This document shows, piece by piece, positions 8,201 through 16,785 of a DNA stretch of 33,623 nucleotides. The notes beneath the pieces are model-generated. The model had not been told where the DNA came from. It worked only from the letters and a program-made list of their open reading frames with translations, and ran no database searches. The DNA lies in NCBI GenBank assembly GCA_029939505.1, contig JAOZSV010000025.1:1-33623 (forward strand), read 5' to 3'. The translations under genes and the position numbers were made by a program. How positions within the stretch are numbered: position 1 is the stretch's first letter; each line of letters begins with the position of its first letter. This DNA is from Thiotrichaceae bacterium (GTDB lineage Bacteria; Pseudomonadota; Gammaproteobacteria; Beggiatoales; Beggiatoaceae).

Positions 8201-11200
8201 TCTTGGTTTCAATCCAGTTGCCCGCTTTATCGTATTTGAACTCGGTCAGATTCCCTTCTTCGTCCAGTTGCGCGATGACATTGCCCACCGCATCATACTT
8301 GATTTGCGTAAAGCGGTTATCCGGGTGAATCACCTTGGTTTGACGATCAAGTTTATCGTATTCATAACGGATGATTTGTCCAGCCGCATCCGTTCTTGAA
8401 AGGAGATTTCCTTCCGCATCAAACGAGCGAGTTTCCTTGGTACCATCTGAATAACGGGTTTCAGTTAGATTACCGTAAACATCATATTTATACTCAGTCC
8501 GCCTTTCTAAGGCATCAATACGAGCCACTTCTTGGCCAAGGATGTTGTATTTCGTTTTGCTGACATTGCCCAAAGCATCAGTGGTTTGAATCAGGCGATT
8601 GCGTTTGTCGTATTTGTAAGAAGTGATTTCTGTAGTTGGATTACCATCGGCACCCGTGCGTTTATGGCTTTCACTGAGTTGATTGCCGTTGTCATCATAG
8701 GTGTAAGTGACGGTGTGACCTAGCGCATCCGTTTCCGTTAGCTTGTTGCCACTTTTATCATAAGTGAACTTGGTGATATGACCTAAAGCATCGCGGGTTT
8801 CCGTGATTAAACCTTTTTCAATGGTATTGACGATTTTGGCATTAGCAAGGGGGAGTCGAATTTCCTTCAAGTTGCCACGATCATCATAATCTATCTCAAA
8901 AGTACTACCTTTCGCGTCAGTCAGCGTGGTTTCTTGGCCCTGTTCATTGTAGGTGAACTTAACGACGTGACCTTCTGGGTCCTTCTCTTCAAGCAGATTA
9001 AACTTATTATCATACTTAAAGAAAGTCGTATTATCCAACGGATCCGTTTCGCTCAATTGATTACCGAAATGATCGTAAGTCGAACGAGTGAGATTGCCTA
9101 ACGGATCAACCAGGCTCGTGACATTACCCCGATCATCGTAATACAGTTGAGTCACTCGCCCAAGACGATCAGTGACGAGGGACTGGCGACCTTCGAGATT
9201 ATGATTGAAATTGGTGCGGTTGCCTTCTGCGTCAAGTTGAGCGATTAATCGACCAGAATCATCATAGATATTTCGCACCTGTTGACGGCCTAACGGGTCT
9301 TGAATATCCGTCATGGCGTGAGTGCGGTTGTAGCTGTAACGCACCGTGTTATCGGTCGCATCAGTGGAAGCGACTAAGTCACCGGCGGCGTTGTATTGAT
9401 ATTTTATTTGGTGACCACTGGAATCGGTGATTTTAGTGATGCGGTCTTGGTTATCACGGGTGAAGAGAACGCTTTTGCCAGCAGAATGAATGATGCCATC
9501 ACGGGTATAAGTCAAAGTATTGCCATTGGGGTCTTTAACATTTTTGATGCCAAACGATTCATCCAATACATATTCATAGCCCGCTTGCGTGGTCAATCTG
9601 TAGCGACTCGGATTGAAGGGTTCGCCCGTCGATAAATCAATCAGATCACGGCTATCAAAGTAAATATCGTCGCTCAGGGCATCCAATGATTCCAGTTTGG
9701 AGAAGGTGCCTTGCTGTGATTGAAATGCCACCACTGGATTAATGGGTCCCCCTTGGAAAATGGGGCCGCATTCCGGTTGTACATGGACATTGAAGGTTTC
9801 AACTTGACCATCTGGCAGCGTCACAGCAACTTGTGGCGAGCCTAATGGTTCGAGACAAAGTTTGCCCATGAAACCGAAGCCGTATTGGTTGAGTATCCAA
9901 TCTTTTCCCGGTATACGCGATTCCTCCACTTTAATACTCTGATAGTTGACGCTCCAACCATGCCCAAAGTCAAGTGCTTGCCCTTTTTGGCGCGTGTCGT
10001 AGGTTCGCAAAACATTGAGGGGCATACCCATCATCGGAATCGACAAGTCTTCTACTGTGAAGGAAAAGTGGCCGACTTTGAGATCACCTGAGACTTTGAT
10101 AACGCGGTCAACCACCGTGGTTTGGTTATTGGCATCCGTCGCGGTCACACGAATATCGTACAGGCCGTTCATAAGCAAACTTGGGTCAAGAGTGCCTAAG
10201 ACATCGTTATTGATTGCACTTGACCCATTGAAAAAAGTGGTATAGCTATTTTTACCACGAGGTGACCAAGCAAGAGTATAACCAATCAGATAAGTATCAG
10301 AAACCGTACCAATAATCTCGGTAGGCGCTGTTATTTCGGCATCTGCTGGGGGAGAAGTCAGCGTCACAACTGGCGGTGTGTGATCATTAGGAGCCGTCAC
10401 CACAAAACGGCTGGATGCTTCCGTCGAATTGCCCTTAGAATCGGTGACAGTCACTTGAATCAGATAAAGGCCAGGCGTGTCGCTGCTGAACTGAGCGTGA
10501 CCTTCAGCATCAACTTCAATGGGGGTACCATTAACGGTCAAAACAATCGTCAAACGGTCAAGCGCAACATCGCTTTCAATGGTGATTGGCAGCGTGTCGC
10601 CTGGTATGACAGTCTCGGCGTGCTTGATTTTGATGACTGGCGGCGGTGTTTGGTTTTCAACGTCATAGAGGATTTGTCGATCACCACTGGGGTAAATGAT
10701 CCGAAAGTCGGCAATACCATCGCCATTGACATCCTCAATCTGTTCCATAATGAGTTTGCCATCAGGAGGTGGTGTCCCTTTGGTGACGAGCTCATCTAAT
10801 TGGCTTTGATGAATTTCCCCATTTTGAGTGATTGTAATCGCACCATCAGGGGTAATCTCAACGGCTTCAACACCTTCAAGGCTTTCAAAATAGGCTCGAA
10901 GGGCCTCTAAGTTAGAGGGAATAGTGCAGGCAATAGGCCAAGCGATACCCTCAATATCATTATAAGGGGTATTAAAACTGGCATCAGCAACGGTTTCGCA
11001 GGTGTCGGCATTATAGGTATGAATAGCCAGTTGCTTGTCGTTGTGGAAACCATAGAGCAACAAGCCATCAGGTAATGTTTCAAGGCTTTCCACTTTTTTG
11101 GGCAAACCGTTACAAGCAACGTTCCAACCTGTGCTATCATACACCCACAGGGTACTCGTTTGCGGATGGTCTGCGGCAACACCATATAAAAGGGTGCCTT

Positions 11201-11714
11201 CCCGATTCCACGCCAGTGCGTAAATGGAGAAAGGTCCAAATTGTTCAAAGGCGTTTTTTTCGGCTTCGGTTTGAGGCCAAATTAAAGTACCCTCTGCTGT
11301 GTCAATATCTAGTTTCAATAGGCCCTGGTCAGCCCAAGCCACTAGACGGCCATCAAAATGAAAGGCCAAACCGACGACGTTGTCAAAGCCAATGTCACCG
11401 ATCAGCTTAGGTTCTCCCGTGTCGCCATCGACTTGGAACAATTGGGCCTCTTTTTTGCCAGAGGCGGCAAAGAGTGAGCGAGTTTGCGGATGGCTATCAA
11501 GGGCCTCAATGTCATAGGCTTCAAGTTTGTCACCTAACGAATTAAAAAGACCTTCTTTTAAGTCGTAAGTGAAAAATTGAGTCTCGGAAACCCCTTCATC
11601 ATGCACTGCATAAACGGTGTTACATTGGGCTGGGGCTTGTGCTTGTGCAGCTTGAAAATGACTTGAAAAGTAAATCAAGCTGAAACAGGCGAAATAAAAT
11701 AGGGTTTTATTCAT
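5283..11714 (-). CDS. Rhs1: secreted YD-repeat polymorphic toxin with Hint domain and deaminase-like tip
   Basis: This encodes 2143 aa. I chose the ATG at 11714 (MNKTLFYFACFSLIYF) over 11723 because AGGAG (11724-11728) is 9 bases away from the former and touches the latter. In order it has a signal peptide to about residue 27 (AAQAQA), a beta-propeller-like region (30-265) and DVNGDGIADF at about 328 (EF-hand/FG-GAP-like). Two Ig-like modules follow (about 350-540), then the Rhs entry segment (DLSIPMMGMPLNVLRTYDT), YD repeats (about 770-1660) and the Rhs core to RYYNPGSGRFLSMD. The Hint domain runs from Ser1855 to His-Asn 1988-1989, and the tip is 1990-2143. The tip has GRC(2088)SE(2090)F and C(2132)NVC(2135), the layout of the nucleic-acid deaminase fold ((H/C)xE plus CxxC zinc ligands), closest in my memory to YwqJ-like deaminases. 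There is no PAAR/VgrG part, so export through Sec followed by an unknown outer-membrane step is more likely than T6SS. Confidence 0.9.
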   Translation of the reverse strand: MNKTLFYFACFSLIYFSSHFQAAQAQAPAQCNTVYAVHDEGVSETQFFTYDLKEGLFNSLGDKLEAYDIEALDSHPQTRSLFAASGKKEAQLFQVDGDTGEPKLIGDIGFDNVVGLAFHFDGRLVAWADQGLLKLDIDTAEGTLIWPQTEAEKNAFEQFGPFSIYALAWNREGTLLYGVAADHPQTSTLWVYDSTGWNVACNGLPKKVESLETLPDGLLLYGFHNDKQLAIHTYNADTCETVADASFNTPYNDIEGIAWPIACTIPSNLEALRAYFESLEGVEAVEITPDGAITITQNGEIHQSQLDELVTKGTPPPDGKLIMEQIEDVNGDGIADFRIIYPSGDRQILYDVENQTPPPVIKIKHAETVIPGDTLPITIESDVALDRLTIVLTVNGTPIEVDAEGHAQFSSDTPGLYLIQVTVTDSKGNSTEASSRFVVTAPNDHTPPVVTLTSPPADAEITAPTEIIGTVSDTYLIGYTLAWSPRGKNSYTTFFNGSSAINNDVLGTLDPSLLMNGLYDIRVTATDANNQTTVVDRVIKVSGDLKVGHFSFTVEDLSIPMMGMPLNVLRTYDTRQKGQALDFGHGWSVNYQSIKVEESRIPGKDWILNQYGFGFMGKLCLEPLGSPQVAVTLPDGQVETFNVHVQPECGPIFQGGPINPVVAFQSQQGTFSKLESLDALSDDIYFDSRDLIDLSTGEPFNPSRYRLTTQAGYEYVLDESFGIKNVKDPNGNTLTYTRDGIIHSAGKSVLFTRDNQDRITKITDSSGHQIKYQYNAAGDLVASTDATDNTVRYSYNRTHAMTDIQDPLGRQQVRNIYDDSGRLIAQLDAEGNRTNFNHNLEGRQSLVTDRLGRVTQLYYDDRGNVTSLVDPLGNLTRSTYDHFGNQLSETDPLDNTTFFKYDNKFNLLEEKDPEGHVVKFTYNEQGQETTLTDAKGSTFEIDYDDRGNLKEIRLPLANAKIVNTIEKGLITETRDALGHITKFTYDKSGNKLTETDALGHTVTYTYDDNGNQLSESHKRTGADGNPTTEITSYKYDKRNRLIQTTDALGNVSKTKYNILGQEVARIDALERRTEYKYDVYGNLTETRYSDGTKETRSFDAEGNLLSRTDAAGQIIRYEYDKLDRQTKVIHPDNRFTQIKYDAVGNVIAQLDEEGNLTEFKYDKAGNWIETKNALGQVSSFVYDKNGNLVSETDANNHIISYQYDVLDRRIKTLYSDNLVKEEFYDLGGRLVSERDLAGRETQYEYDKVARLTQVAKFLNDSQVQTRFAYDEVGNRLSQIDANQQTTTWTYNKLGRVLSRTLPLGMTETFAYHKKTGHLLSHTDFNQKTTTFSYDPNNDRLLKIAYADGRVESFTYDVIGNRKTQTDPLGTTNYSYDNRHRLIKEVKPNQAILEYGYDKLGNRTLLKFTAPNGSVAEVKYKYDTLSRLQKVIAPDGETIYVYDSVGNREQVNYANGTSTQYGYDKLNRLTSLETRKPDNSLLASYQYTLAPTGHRTQITEHSGRVVDYSYDDLYRLKEEAITPANGSEVSFSYQYDAVGNRVYSIEDGVHTEYTYDDNDRLKKQGGVEYQYDNNGNTIRIAEEDNILLYSYDGDNRLIEVVTEENGQTTSTVTYAYDADGNRVQTNADGEVTQYVVESNDSLSQVIAELDQDNQIKVAYLYGDDLVSQYRDNEVNYYHYDGLGSTRTLTNPSSEITDSYTYEAFGELLEQTGETDNNYLYTGEQIDPNTGNYYLRARYYNPGSGRFLSMDSFNGNAQEPITLHKYLYGNADPVNMIDPSGYFSLGSFSVGNSVGGILSTMSRVGKVLNILDFVTDPAGAVVDKLTNRARGGLVLFRMLGQSKAADQLLTLFTSCNSFTAETQVTTEKGLVSIQDIQIGDFVLSYDEETDTYQYHEVTNLIRGKGQYDLLEIAFNTGESITSTLNHPFYLEDKTWRVAQELQEGDNVRLATGDLATVISISKFPTHVEVYNLTVEDSHTYMVGSQQLVVHNKGKGSKCKQKRDKVRKAKHRAYQAMDKLLHKTPNSRLNKVPKIYIVGAAYDPVKVQARAAFNGDGPSSVHPVLLKRLQFLGVCMGDKKAFGTTHTIGRCSEFRAANKLLWTGSNPLSILWTLSYEVRKGATGHAARGKVKDHCNVCQNIHGLKN

Positions 11715-11723
11715 AATTATCAT

Positions 11724-11728
11724 CTCCT
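11724..11728 (-). promoter_or_regulatory. Ribosome binding site deciding the Rhs1 start
   Basis: AGGAG on the minus strand is immediately followed by ATGATAATTATG. Only the second ATG (11714) has usable spacing (9 bases). The same arrangement is at 32285-32289. Confidence 0.75.
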
Positions 11729-11776
11729 AAGAATTAAAGGGTGAGCAAGCAAGCGTCAGGTCACTGCCATTAAGTT

Positions 11777-11819
11777 TTCGAGGTTTGAGTTTTTTTTTCA
11801 AAAAAACTCAAACCTCGAA
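11777..11819. repeat. Hairpin, TCGAGGTTTGAG arms
   Basis: Perfect 20-base arms (11777-11796 and 11800-11819) around TTC: TTCGAGGTTTGAG + T-run, then A-run + CTCAAACCTCGAA. In the second unit a different hairpin (32359-32401) occupies the same place, inside the same TAAGTT...AACTTA frame. Confidence 0.85.
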
Positions 11820-12189
11820 TACTTCCAAATCTAAAGGTTTGGACTCCAAGGCTTAACTTAATGGTATTGAAGCGTCAGGTGGGTCACTTTCTACTAAATC
11901 CACCCTCAAATTGCACTTTCCACCCGTTGATTAAAGATTTAATCAATGGCACAACAATTTTACTGTTTTTATAATAACACATCAAACTTCAAAAATATTT
12001 TTCGCGTTATTTTTTTAAATATTTTCGCATATTGCACCTTATGCCCATCATTTATTTAAAGGCGGTTCATTTTTTTAGGGTAAAATTTTTCTTCAAAAAA
12101 TTTGAAAGCCTCGAATTTTGATTGTGTGGTTGATCAAAAAGGCTTTTGACTCATCGTATTTTCGCCATATAGTTTGTCAGATAAATAAT

Positions 12190-12232
12190 GATCGAGGCGA
12201 AAGTTTTTCTTCAAAAAACTTTCGCCTCGATC
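12190..12232. repeat. Hairpin, GATCGAGGCGAAAG arms
   Basis: Perfect 19-base arms (12190-12208 and 12214-12232). The second unit has only GATCGAGGCGATC at the equivalent place (about 32793-32805), lacking 30 bases that make the hairpin. Confidence 0.85.
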
Positions 12233-12329
12233 ACAAGGGCAGACACGCAGGTCTGCCTCTACAAGTACGTTATTTCATACGATTTCAGGTAGGGGCATTC
12301 GAGGTTTTAGTTTTTCTTCAAAAAACGAA

Positions 12330-12369
12330 ATTCGAGGTTCAAGTTATCGAAAAAACTTGAACCTCGAAT
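12330..12369. repeat. Hairpin, ATTCGAGGTTCAAGTT arms
   Basis: Perfect 16-base arms (12330-12345 and 12354-12369) with an 8-base loop. The same element is present in the second unit at about 32902-32943. Confidence 0.85.
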
Positions 12370-12392
12370 CGAATCCTGTGTGTTCGCCCTGA

Positions 12393-12474
12393 TTGTGATC
12401 GAGGCTAAAGTTTTTTGAAGAAAAACTTTAGTCGAGGCTAATGTTTTTTCTTTAAAAAAAACATTAGCCTCGAC
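12393..12474. repeat. Two abutting hairpins, CTAAAG and CTAATG arms
   Basis: The first hairpin uses CTAAAGTTTTT against AAAAACTTTAG. The second has perfect 19-base arms GTCGAGGCTAATGTTTTTT (12431-12449) and its complement (12456-12474). Both recur in the second unit around 32970-33050. Confidence 0.8.
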
Positions 12475-12792
12475 TCGATCATTATTTATCTGAACATCTA
12501 TATATGGTAAAATAATTACAACGATCACTTAAAATTACCATAAAGATTTTCATCATTTAAACCGTTTTTGCTGAGATGATTATAGCCTAACTTTTTGTTT
12601 TTTAATGAAATTATTAATTTTAACGCCTGCCAAAAGCGGATTTGAATTTAAGTCAATCAAGAGAAAGTTTTAGGCGATAATCTCTGATCCATTGGATAAG
12701 ATATTATTATATCATTGTAAAATGGTGGGCAAGATAAAACTTTGCCCACCCTACCAGGCTACCAGGCTAAGGAATACAAAATAATTTCTACA

Positions 12793-12930
12793 ACGTTGTT
12801 TCAAACCTGTCAGGTTTAGTTGAACGTTGTTTCAAACCTGTCAGGTTTAGTTGAACGTTGTTTCAAACCTGGGTTTAGTTGAACGTTGTTTCAAACCTGA
12901 CAGGTTTTAAAAACCTGTCAGGTTTAGTTA
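12793..12930 (+). repeat. 31-base tandem repeat with AACCTGTCAGGTT palindrome
   Basis: Units start at 12793, 12824, 12855 (3 bases shorter) and 12883 (expanded with an extra palindrome). Each reads ACGTTGTTTCAAACCTG followed by the palindromic TCAGGTTTAGTTGA. The array ends 10 bases before the start codon at 12941. The second unit has one ACGTTGTTT followed by a different hairpin (33454-33486) in its place. Confidence 0.85.
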
Positions 12931-12940
12931 AAGACTCAAA

Positions 12941-14893
12941 ATGAATATTAAAAATTTACCTTCTATTCCTCACCCATTTTTCATTATTACCACATTTTTA
13001 TTATGGCCTTTTGTCAGTTATGCCCTCCTTGATGATATACAAATTGGATTATCACAGCCTTTTCAATTTCCTCTCCATTGGGATAATGTTAAAGAGGCTC
13101 CTGTTTGGGTGGATGGCAAAGCCCCTGAATTTAATAGAGATTGGGGACTGCCCCAAATCACATTAGCCCCGAACGAATTGGTCACTATTTGGTTAGCAGA
13201 GGGACAATGGTTGCGAATTCGTCATCCAAATAAACCTTTTCCGACGGATGCCCTGGACATTTCTGTGTCTTATGGTACGGGATTATATGCTTATATGCCC
13301 ATTTACAGTGCAGAAGAGGGCAAATCTCTCTTGCTGAGCCCTGATTTGAGTCAGTCTCGTTTTGTACGCATCCAGCTTGCGCCTCAACAAAAGGAAAAGG
13401 TTGCAATGGCTTTGTTGACTTCGCGCCATGAAAATCAACGGGATATCGCACCTCAATCTCAGGAAATACCTCTGTCTTCTGAGAGCGTTAAATTACAGTT
13501 TGGATATCAAACGGAAGCGCAGTTGCTTGAGGAAAGATTTTGGCATTTGCCAGCGAACTCGCCGGTGAATGTGACGATAGAAGGACCAATGTCATTGGCA
13601 TTGGAAAGCCGTTTTATTTATCCACCCAGCGAGGCGGTTTTACAGCAAGCTTATCGCCTCTTTGTGACTTTAGATGATGATAATCTGTGGGTGTTGGATT
13701 TTGAAACCAGTGCGGAAAATAATCAATCTATTCATATTAGCGGTAATATACAGGTGTTAGGGCGATTAGAAAAGACTTATTTGAAAATACCGGCGGGGGT
13801 GCATGATGTGCAAATCAATAGTAGCGCGAATTTATTTATTCGTCTCCTTCAACATCTTGAAACGCCCTATTTTTTGCCGGAAATCAATCAACTTAAAGAC
13901 AATCCTTCCCCAGAAGCCACTTGGTTAAATAAGTCAGTATGGCAATTAACAGAGAAAGAGATTTTGACGCTGAAATTGACCCATTTTGATACATTGGCGA
14001 TCATTAAACAACATGCACTGCGTTTGATACGTGATAATAGTCATCGTGAAGGGGGATTATTGGGGGCGATGACAATGCGTGAAGCGGCCAGGCGGCGACC
14101 AGATGAAGCGAGAGTTCGCCAATTTGCTGATAACTTATTAGGGCGATATACCTTTTATCGCAATTTGTTACCAAAACAAGGTAACGGTTCCTTTACATTT
14201 CATCGGTTTATCACTTATCCCTTGCGTGATACAAGACCACGAAAACAACCACTTGTGGTTGCTGAACAACATGTTGAGGCTTATTTAAAACGGATATCAG
14301 GGGCTTATTTTGCGCCCATTCAAAGACAGTATAACCATTATCAACTGCCTAAACGTACCGTTCCAAGCCTATTGCGCGTCATCGTCAAACCACAATCAGA
14401 ACCGCAAATATTTTGGTTACAGTTGGATAATGAAACCCCTGTGCGGATGCGAGTTGAACCTGATATATTTGAAGCGCCTTCTCATTATTATCGTTACGCT
14501 CAAGGTGAAGCGGGATTAAAAACGCTGGCCTTGAAACATCAGACCGATGCCGACACATTGGGCGGTCCTTTTGCCAGTCGGCATAAACTAGGCAGCCTGA
14601 TTGATGCGGCGACTTTTGTCTTTCCTTTACCGCCTGAAGTACAACAAGTGAAATTATGGCAAGCCGGGACAGAAATGTTGCCTGTTGCCCTGCAATATCG
14701 CGCCGCCAAAGTTTACCGTTTAACAGAAACGGAGTATTTGGAAATGATTTCGCACTTCACATCGCCAAAAGACTTATTTAACTATTTTATGACGGTTTTA
14801 CGCGACTATAAAGAAATATCTCCTAACGCTAATTCATACGGGAAAATGGCAACCAACCCCTTTTCCAAGCGTAGGGTGGGTAGGAGTGAATAG
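12941..14893 (+). CDS. Secreted protein of unknown function, copy B, 3' truncated
   Basis: This encodes 650 aa with a clear Sec signal peptide (MNIKNLPSIPHPFFIITTFL...WPFVSYA, cleavage near residue 29). The mature part begins LLDDIQIGLSQPFQFPL. The rest is a beta-rich region to about residue 320, then a helical basic stretch (LGAMTMREAARRRPDEARVR), then a part shared with copy A. The last residues (NPFSKRRVGRSE) come from an inserted GTAGGGTGGG repeat: copy A continues MATAFHPFSSKRTTAERELYN where this copy stops, so the TPR-like C-terminal third is missing. No Shine-Dalgarno is visible; the sequence AAAGACTCAAAATG at the start is shared with copy D. It is divergent from Rhs1 and always found with an Rhs gene here. 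It could assist Rhs export or surface display, but this rests only on the linkage. Confidence 0.75.
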   Translation: MNIKNLPSIPHPFFIITTFLLWPFVSYALLDDIQIGLSQPFQFPLHWDNVKEAPVWVDGKAPEFNRDWGLPQITLAPNELVTIWLAEGQWLRIRHPNKPFPTDALDISVSYGTGLYAYMPIYSAEEGKSLLLSPDLSQSRFVRIQLAPQQKEKVAMALLTSRHENQRDIAPQSQEIPLSSESVKLQFGYQTEAQLLEERFWHLPANSPVNVTIEGPMSLALESRFIYPPSEAVLQQAYRLFVTLDDDNLWVLDFETSAENNQSIHISGNIQVLGRLEKTYLKIPAGVHDVQINSSANLFIRLLQHLETPYFLPEINQLKDNPSPEATWLNKSVWQLTEKEILTLKLTHFDTLAIIKQHALRLIRDNSHREGGLLGAMTMREAARRRPDEARVRQFADNLLGRYTFYRNLLPKQGNGSFTFHRFITYPLRDTRPRKQPLVVAEQHVEAYLKRISGAYFAPIQRQYNHYQLPKRTVPSLLRVIVKPQSEPQIFWLQLDNETPVRMRVEPDIFEAPSHYYRYAQGEAGLKTLALKHQTDADTLGGPFASRHKLGSLIDAATFVFPLPPEVQQVKLWQAGTEMLPVALQYRAAKVYRLTETEYLEMISHFTSPKDLFNYFMTVLRDYKEISPNANSYGKMATNPFSKRRVGRSE

Positions 14894-15151
14894 TCATGTA
14901 GGGTGGGCAAAGTCCTTTGATTGCCCACCTTCCTCATTAAAAAAGTGGTGGGCAATAAAAAGACGTTGCCTACCCTACATGGCTACTTGAGGCTTTAAGT
15001 TGATTTGGAGAAGGGGTTTTTTGAGATTTTACCCTTTTGCCGGTCGGTGGGCAACCACGTTGCCCACCCTACCTGGCTATTTTTTTCACAAATTGGGTTG
15101 TGTATGTCATTGCCATAATGGTGCATGACGCTATCGCTTATGCACCCTACG
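14871..15151. repeat. Cluster of GTAGGGTGGGCAA and GGTGCATGACGC palindromic repeats
   Basis: At least three GTAGGGTGGGCAA / TTGCCCACCCTAC arms (about 14871-14930, 14945-14982, 15045-15072) are followed by a GGTGCATGACGCTATCGC arm (about 15121-15151). They fill the space between truncated copy B and the LRR gene; no gene is seen from 14894 to 15217. The first arm supplies the stop of copy B. Confidence 0.7.
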
Positions 15152-15217
15152 ATTGACGAATTATTCAAGTTGACCAGTCAAACATATGCGGCTTACGAGT
15201 TTACGAGTTACGCTTGC

Positions 15218-16444
15218 TTATTTCCCATTTATTTCAAAATAGTCAATAATGGCTTGTTTGCCTTGTTTGACGATTTCTACCGGTGGGGTTTGGAATGGAT
15301 TGTCTTCGACATTGATGTCTGTAATCATGGGCATGGGAATTTTAATAAAAAAATTATTCCCCCAGTTAACTTCTAAGTCTAAATTTAAAAGTATTTTGGG
15401 AAATTGGCTTAAGTTATTTCCACATAAATCAAGCCCCAATATTTGCAGTTTTCCCATTTCCAGTGGCAAGTTGCTTAATTGGTTATAAGATAAATCAAGC
15501 TCAACCAAGTTTTGCAGATTTCCTATCGAAGGCGGCAAGTTGCTTAACTGGTTTCCTCCTAAATAAAGCTCTTCTAATTTTTGCAGATTTCCTATCGAAG
15601 GCGGCAAGTCGCTTAATTGATTTCCTCCTAAACTAAGCTCTTTTAATTTTTGCAGATTTCCTATCGCAGGCGGCAAATGGTTTAACTGGTTTCCTCTTAA
15701 ATCAAGAACTTCTAATTTTTGCAGATTTCCTATCGAAGGTGGCAAATCGCTTAACTGGTTTCCTCTTAAATAAAGCCCGGTTAATTTTTGCAGTTGTTCT
15801 ATCGAAGATGGCAAGTAACCTAACTGGTTATCTTCTAAAACAAGCCAAGCTAATTGTTGCAGTTTTCCTATCGAAAGCGGTAAGTCGCTTAACTGGTTTC
15901 CTCCTAAATAAAGACTCGTTAATTGTTGCAGTTTTTCTATTGAAGGCGGCAAATAGCTTAATTGGTTTCCTCCTAAATCAAGGTCAGTTAGGTTTTGCCA
16001 TTCTCCTATTGAAGGCGATAAGTTGCTTAATTGGTTTCCTCCTAATCCAAGCTTAGTCAATTTTTGTAGTTGTCCTATTGAAGGCGGCAAGTCGCTTAAT
16101 TGGTTTTCTCCTAATCCAAGCTTAGTCAATTTTTGTAGTTGTCCTATTGAAGGCGGCAAGTCGCTTAACTGATTCCCTCCTAAATCAAGCTCAGTTAAGT
16201 TTTGCAGTTTGACTATCGAAAGCGGTAACTCTTTCAAACCACAATTATATAAACCTAATCCCGTGATTTGATTATGCTTATTCCGCACATAGCCCACTGG
16301 ATAACTAGAATACTTCAGCTTTTCTGAATAAACAAAATGATGAATCTTCTTTCTGTTTTTTATTTTTTTGCCTATGGTTTGTTCTAATTGTTTGATAATT
16401 TCTGGTTTATCTGATTTGAATAAGTTTTTGAAAAATTTAAACAT
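15218..16444 (-). CDS. Leucine-rich repeat protein
   Basis: This encodes 408 aa from MFKFFKNLFKSDKPEI. I prefer the ATG at 16444 to 16513 because the extra 23 residues (MKGVYFFIPFDDPDTEL...) look non-conserved; neither start has a strong Shine-Dalgarno. After a basic N-terminal segment there are 13 repeats of 23 residues with consensus LTxLDLGGNQLSDLPPSIGNLQK, the SDS22/Shoc2-like plant-type LRR pattern. A cap follows, VEDNPFQTPPVEIVKQGKQA-IIDYF, of the kind that ends LRR domains of bacterial Roco-type proteins. No GTPase or other effector domain follows, and there is no signal peptide, so it is probably a cytoplasmic protein-binding scaffold. Repeats 2-3 and 8-11 are nearly identical at DNA level, suggesting expansion by slippage. 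Its link to the toxin genes is only positional. Confidence 0.9.
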   Translation of the reverse strand: MFKFFKNLFKSDKPEIIKQLEQTIGKKIKNRKKIHHFVYSEKLKYSSYPVGYVRNKHNQITGLGLYNCGLKELPLSIVKLQNLTELDLGGNQLSDLPPSIGQLQKLTKLGLGENQLSDLPPSIGQLQKLTKLGLGGNQLSNLSPSIGEWQNLTDLDLGGNQLSYLPPSIEKLQQLTSLYLGGNQLSDLPLSIGKLQQLAWLVLEDNQLGYLPSSIEQLQKLTGLYLRGNQLSDLPPSIGNLQKLEVLDLRGNQLNHLPPAIGNLQKLKELSLGGNQLSDLPPSIGNLQKLEELYLGGNQLSNLPPSIGNLQNLVELDLSYNQLSNLPLEMGKLQILGLDLCGNNLSQFPKILLNLDLEVNWGNNFFIKIPMPMITDINVEDNPFQTPPVEIVKQGKQAIIDYFEINGK

Positions 16445-16785
16445 GTTTTTTCCGTTTTTATTTAACTCGGTATCGGGGTCATCGAATGGAATAAAAAAAT
16501 AGACACCCTTCATATTTATGCAAAAGTAGTGAACAGTTTATTCTCTGCATGTCATTCCAGTGAAAACGAGATTCCAAACTATCTTTATTAAACTTGTCCG
16601 TAAATACTGTCATTGGTTAAAGAATAACAAAATAGGCTATCCATGCCTATTTTACCTTTGACCGTCCGTGACAAGGATACAAGGCTCTGGCCGTCCTGTG
16701 TCCGCTGGTTTTCGCAAGCTCAAACAACGCTCTCCCCAATGACTGGACGCAGTAACGCACTTTTTCAAAAGTGCTCTAGCTGCTA
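16445..16785. other. Non-coding gap between LRR gene and IS630
   Basis: I see no gene. Two small hairpins are present: AAAATAGGC...GCCTATTTT (16629-16653) and GCACTTTT-TC-AAAAGTGC (16757-16774). The string ACTTGTCCGTAAATA at about 16591 recurs at 18541. Confidence 0.6.

Larger units (their letters stand above)
11729..12940. other. Divergent intergenic region 1, hairpin-rich, no gene
   Basis: This 1.2 kb between Rhs1 (leftward) and the secreted protein gene (rightward) must hold both promoters; I cannot place -10/-35 boxes with confidence. It is colinear with 32290-33519, the same position in the second unit, and differs mostly by the hairpins present. It contains at least five strong palindromes (listed separately), a GGGCAGACACGCAGGTCTGC element (12237-12264), a GGTGGGCAAG...TTTGCCCACC element (12724-12755) and a tandem repeat next to the right-hand gene. 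Confidence 0.8.

Noticed and set aside
9885-10799. Open frames on the plus strand across the Rhs genes (also 30446-31360)
   Set aside because: They lie antisense to well-supported Rhs coding sequence, have no conserved domain, and duplicate only because the Rhs genes do.
12793-12930. Possible CRISPR array (regular repeats of about 31 bases)
   Set aside because: The units are contiguous with no variable spacers, and contain a common AACCTGTCAGGTT palindrome; no cas genes are present.
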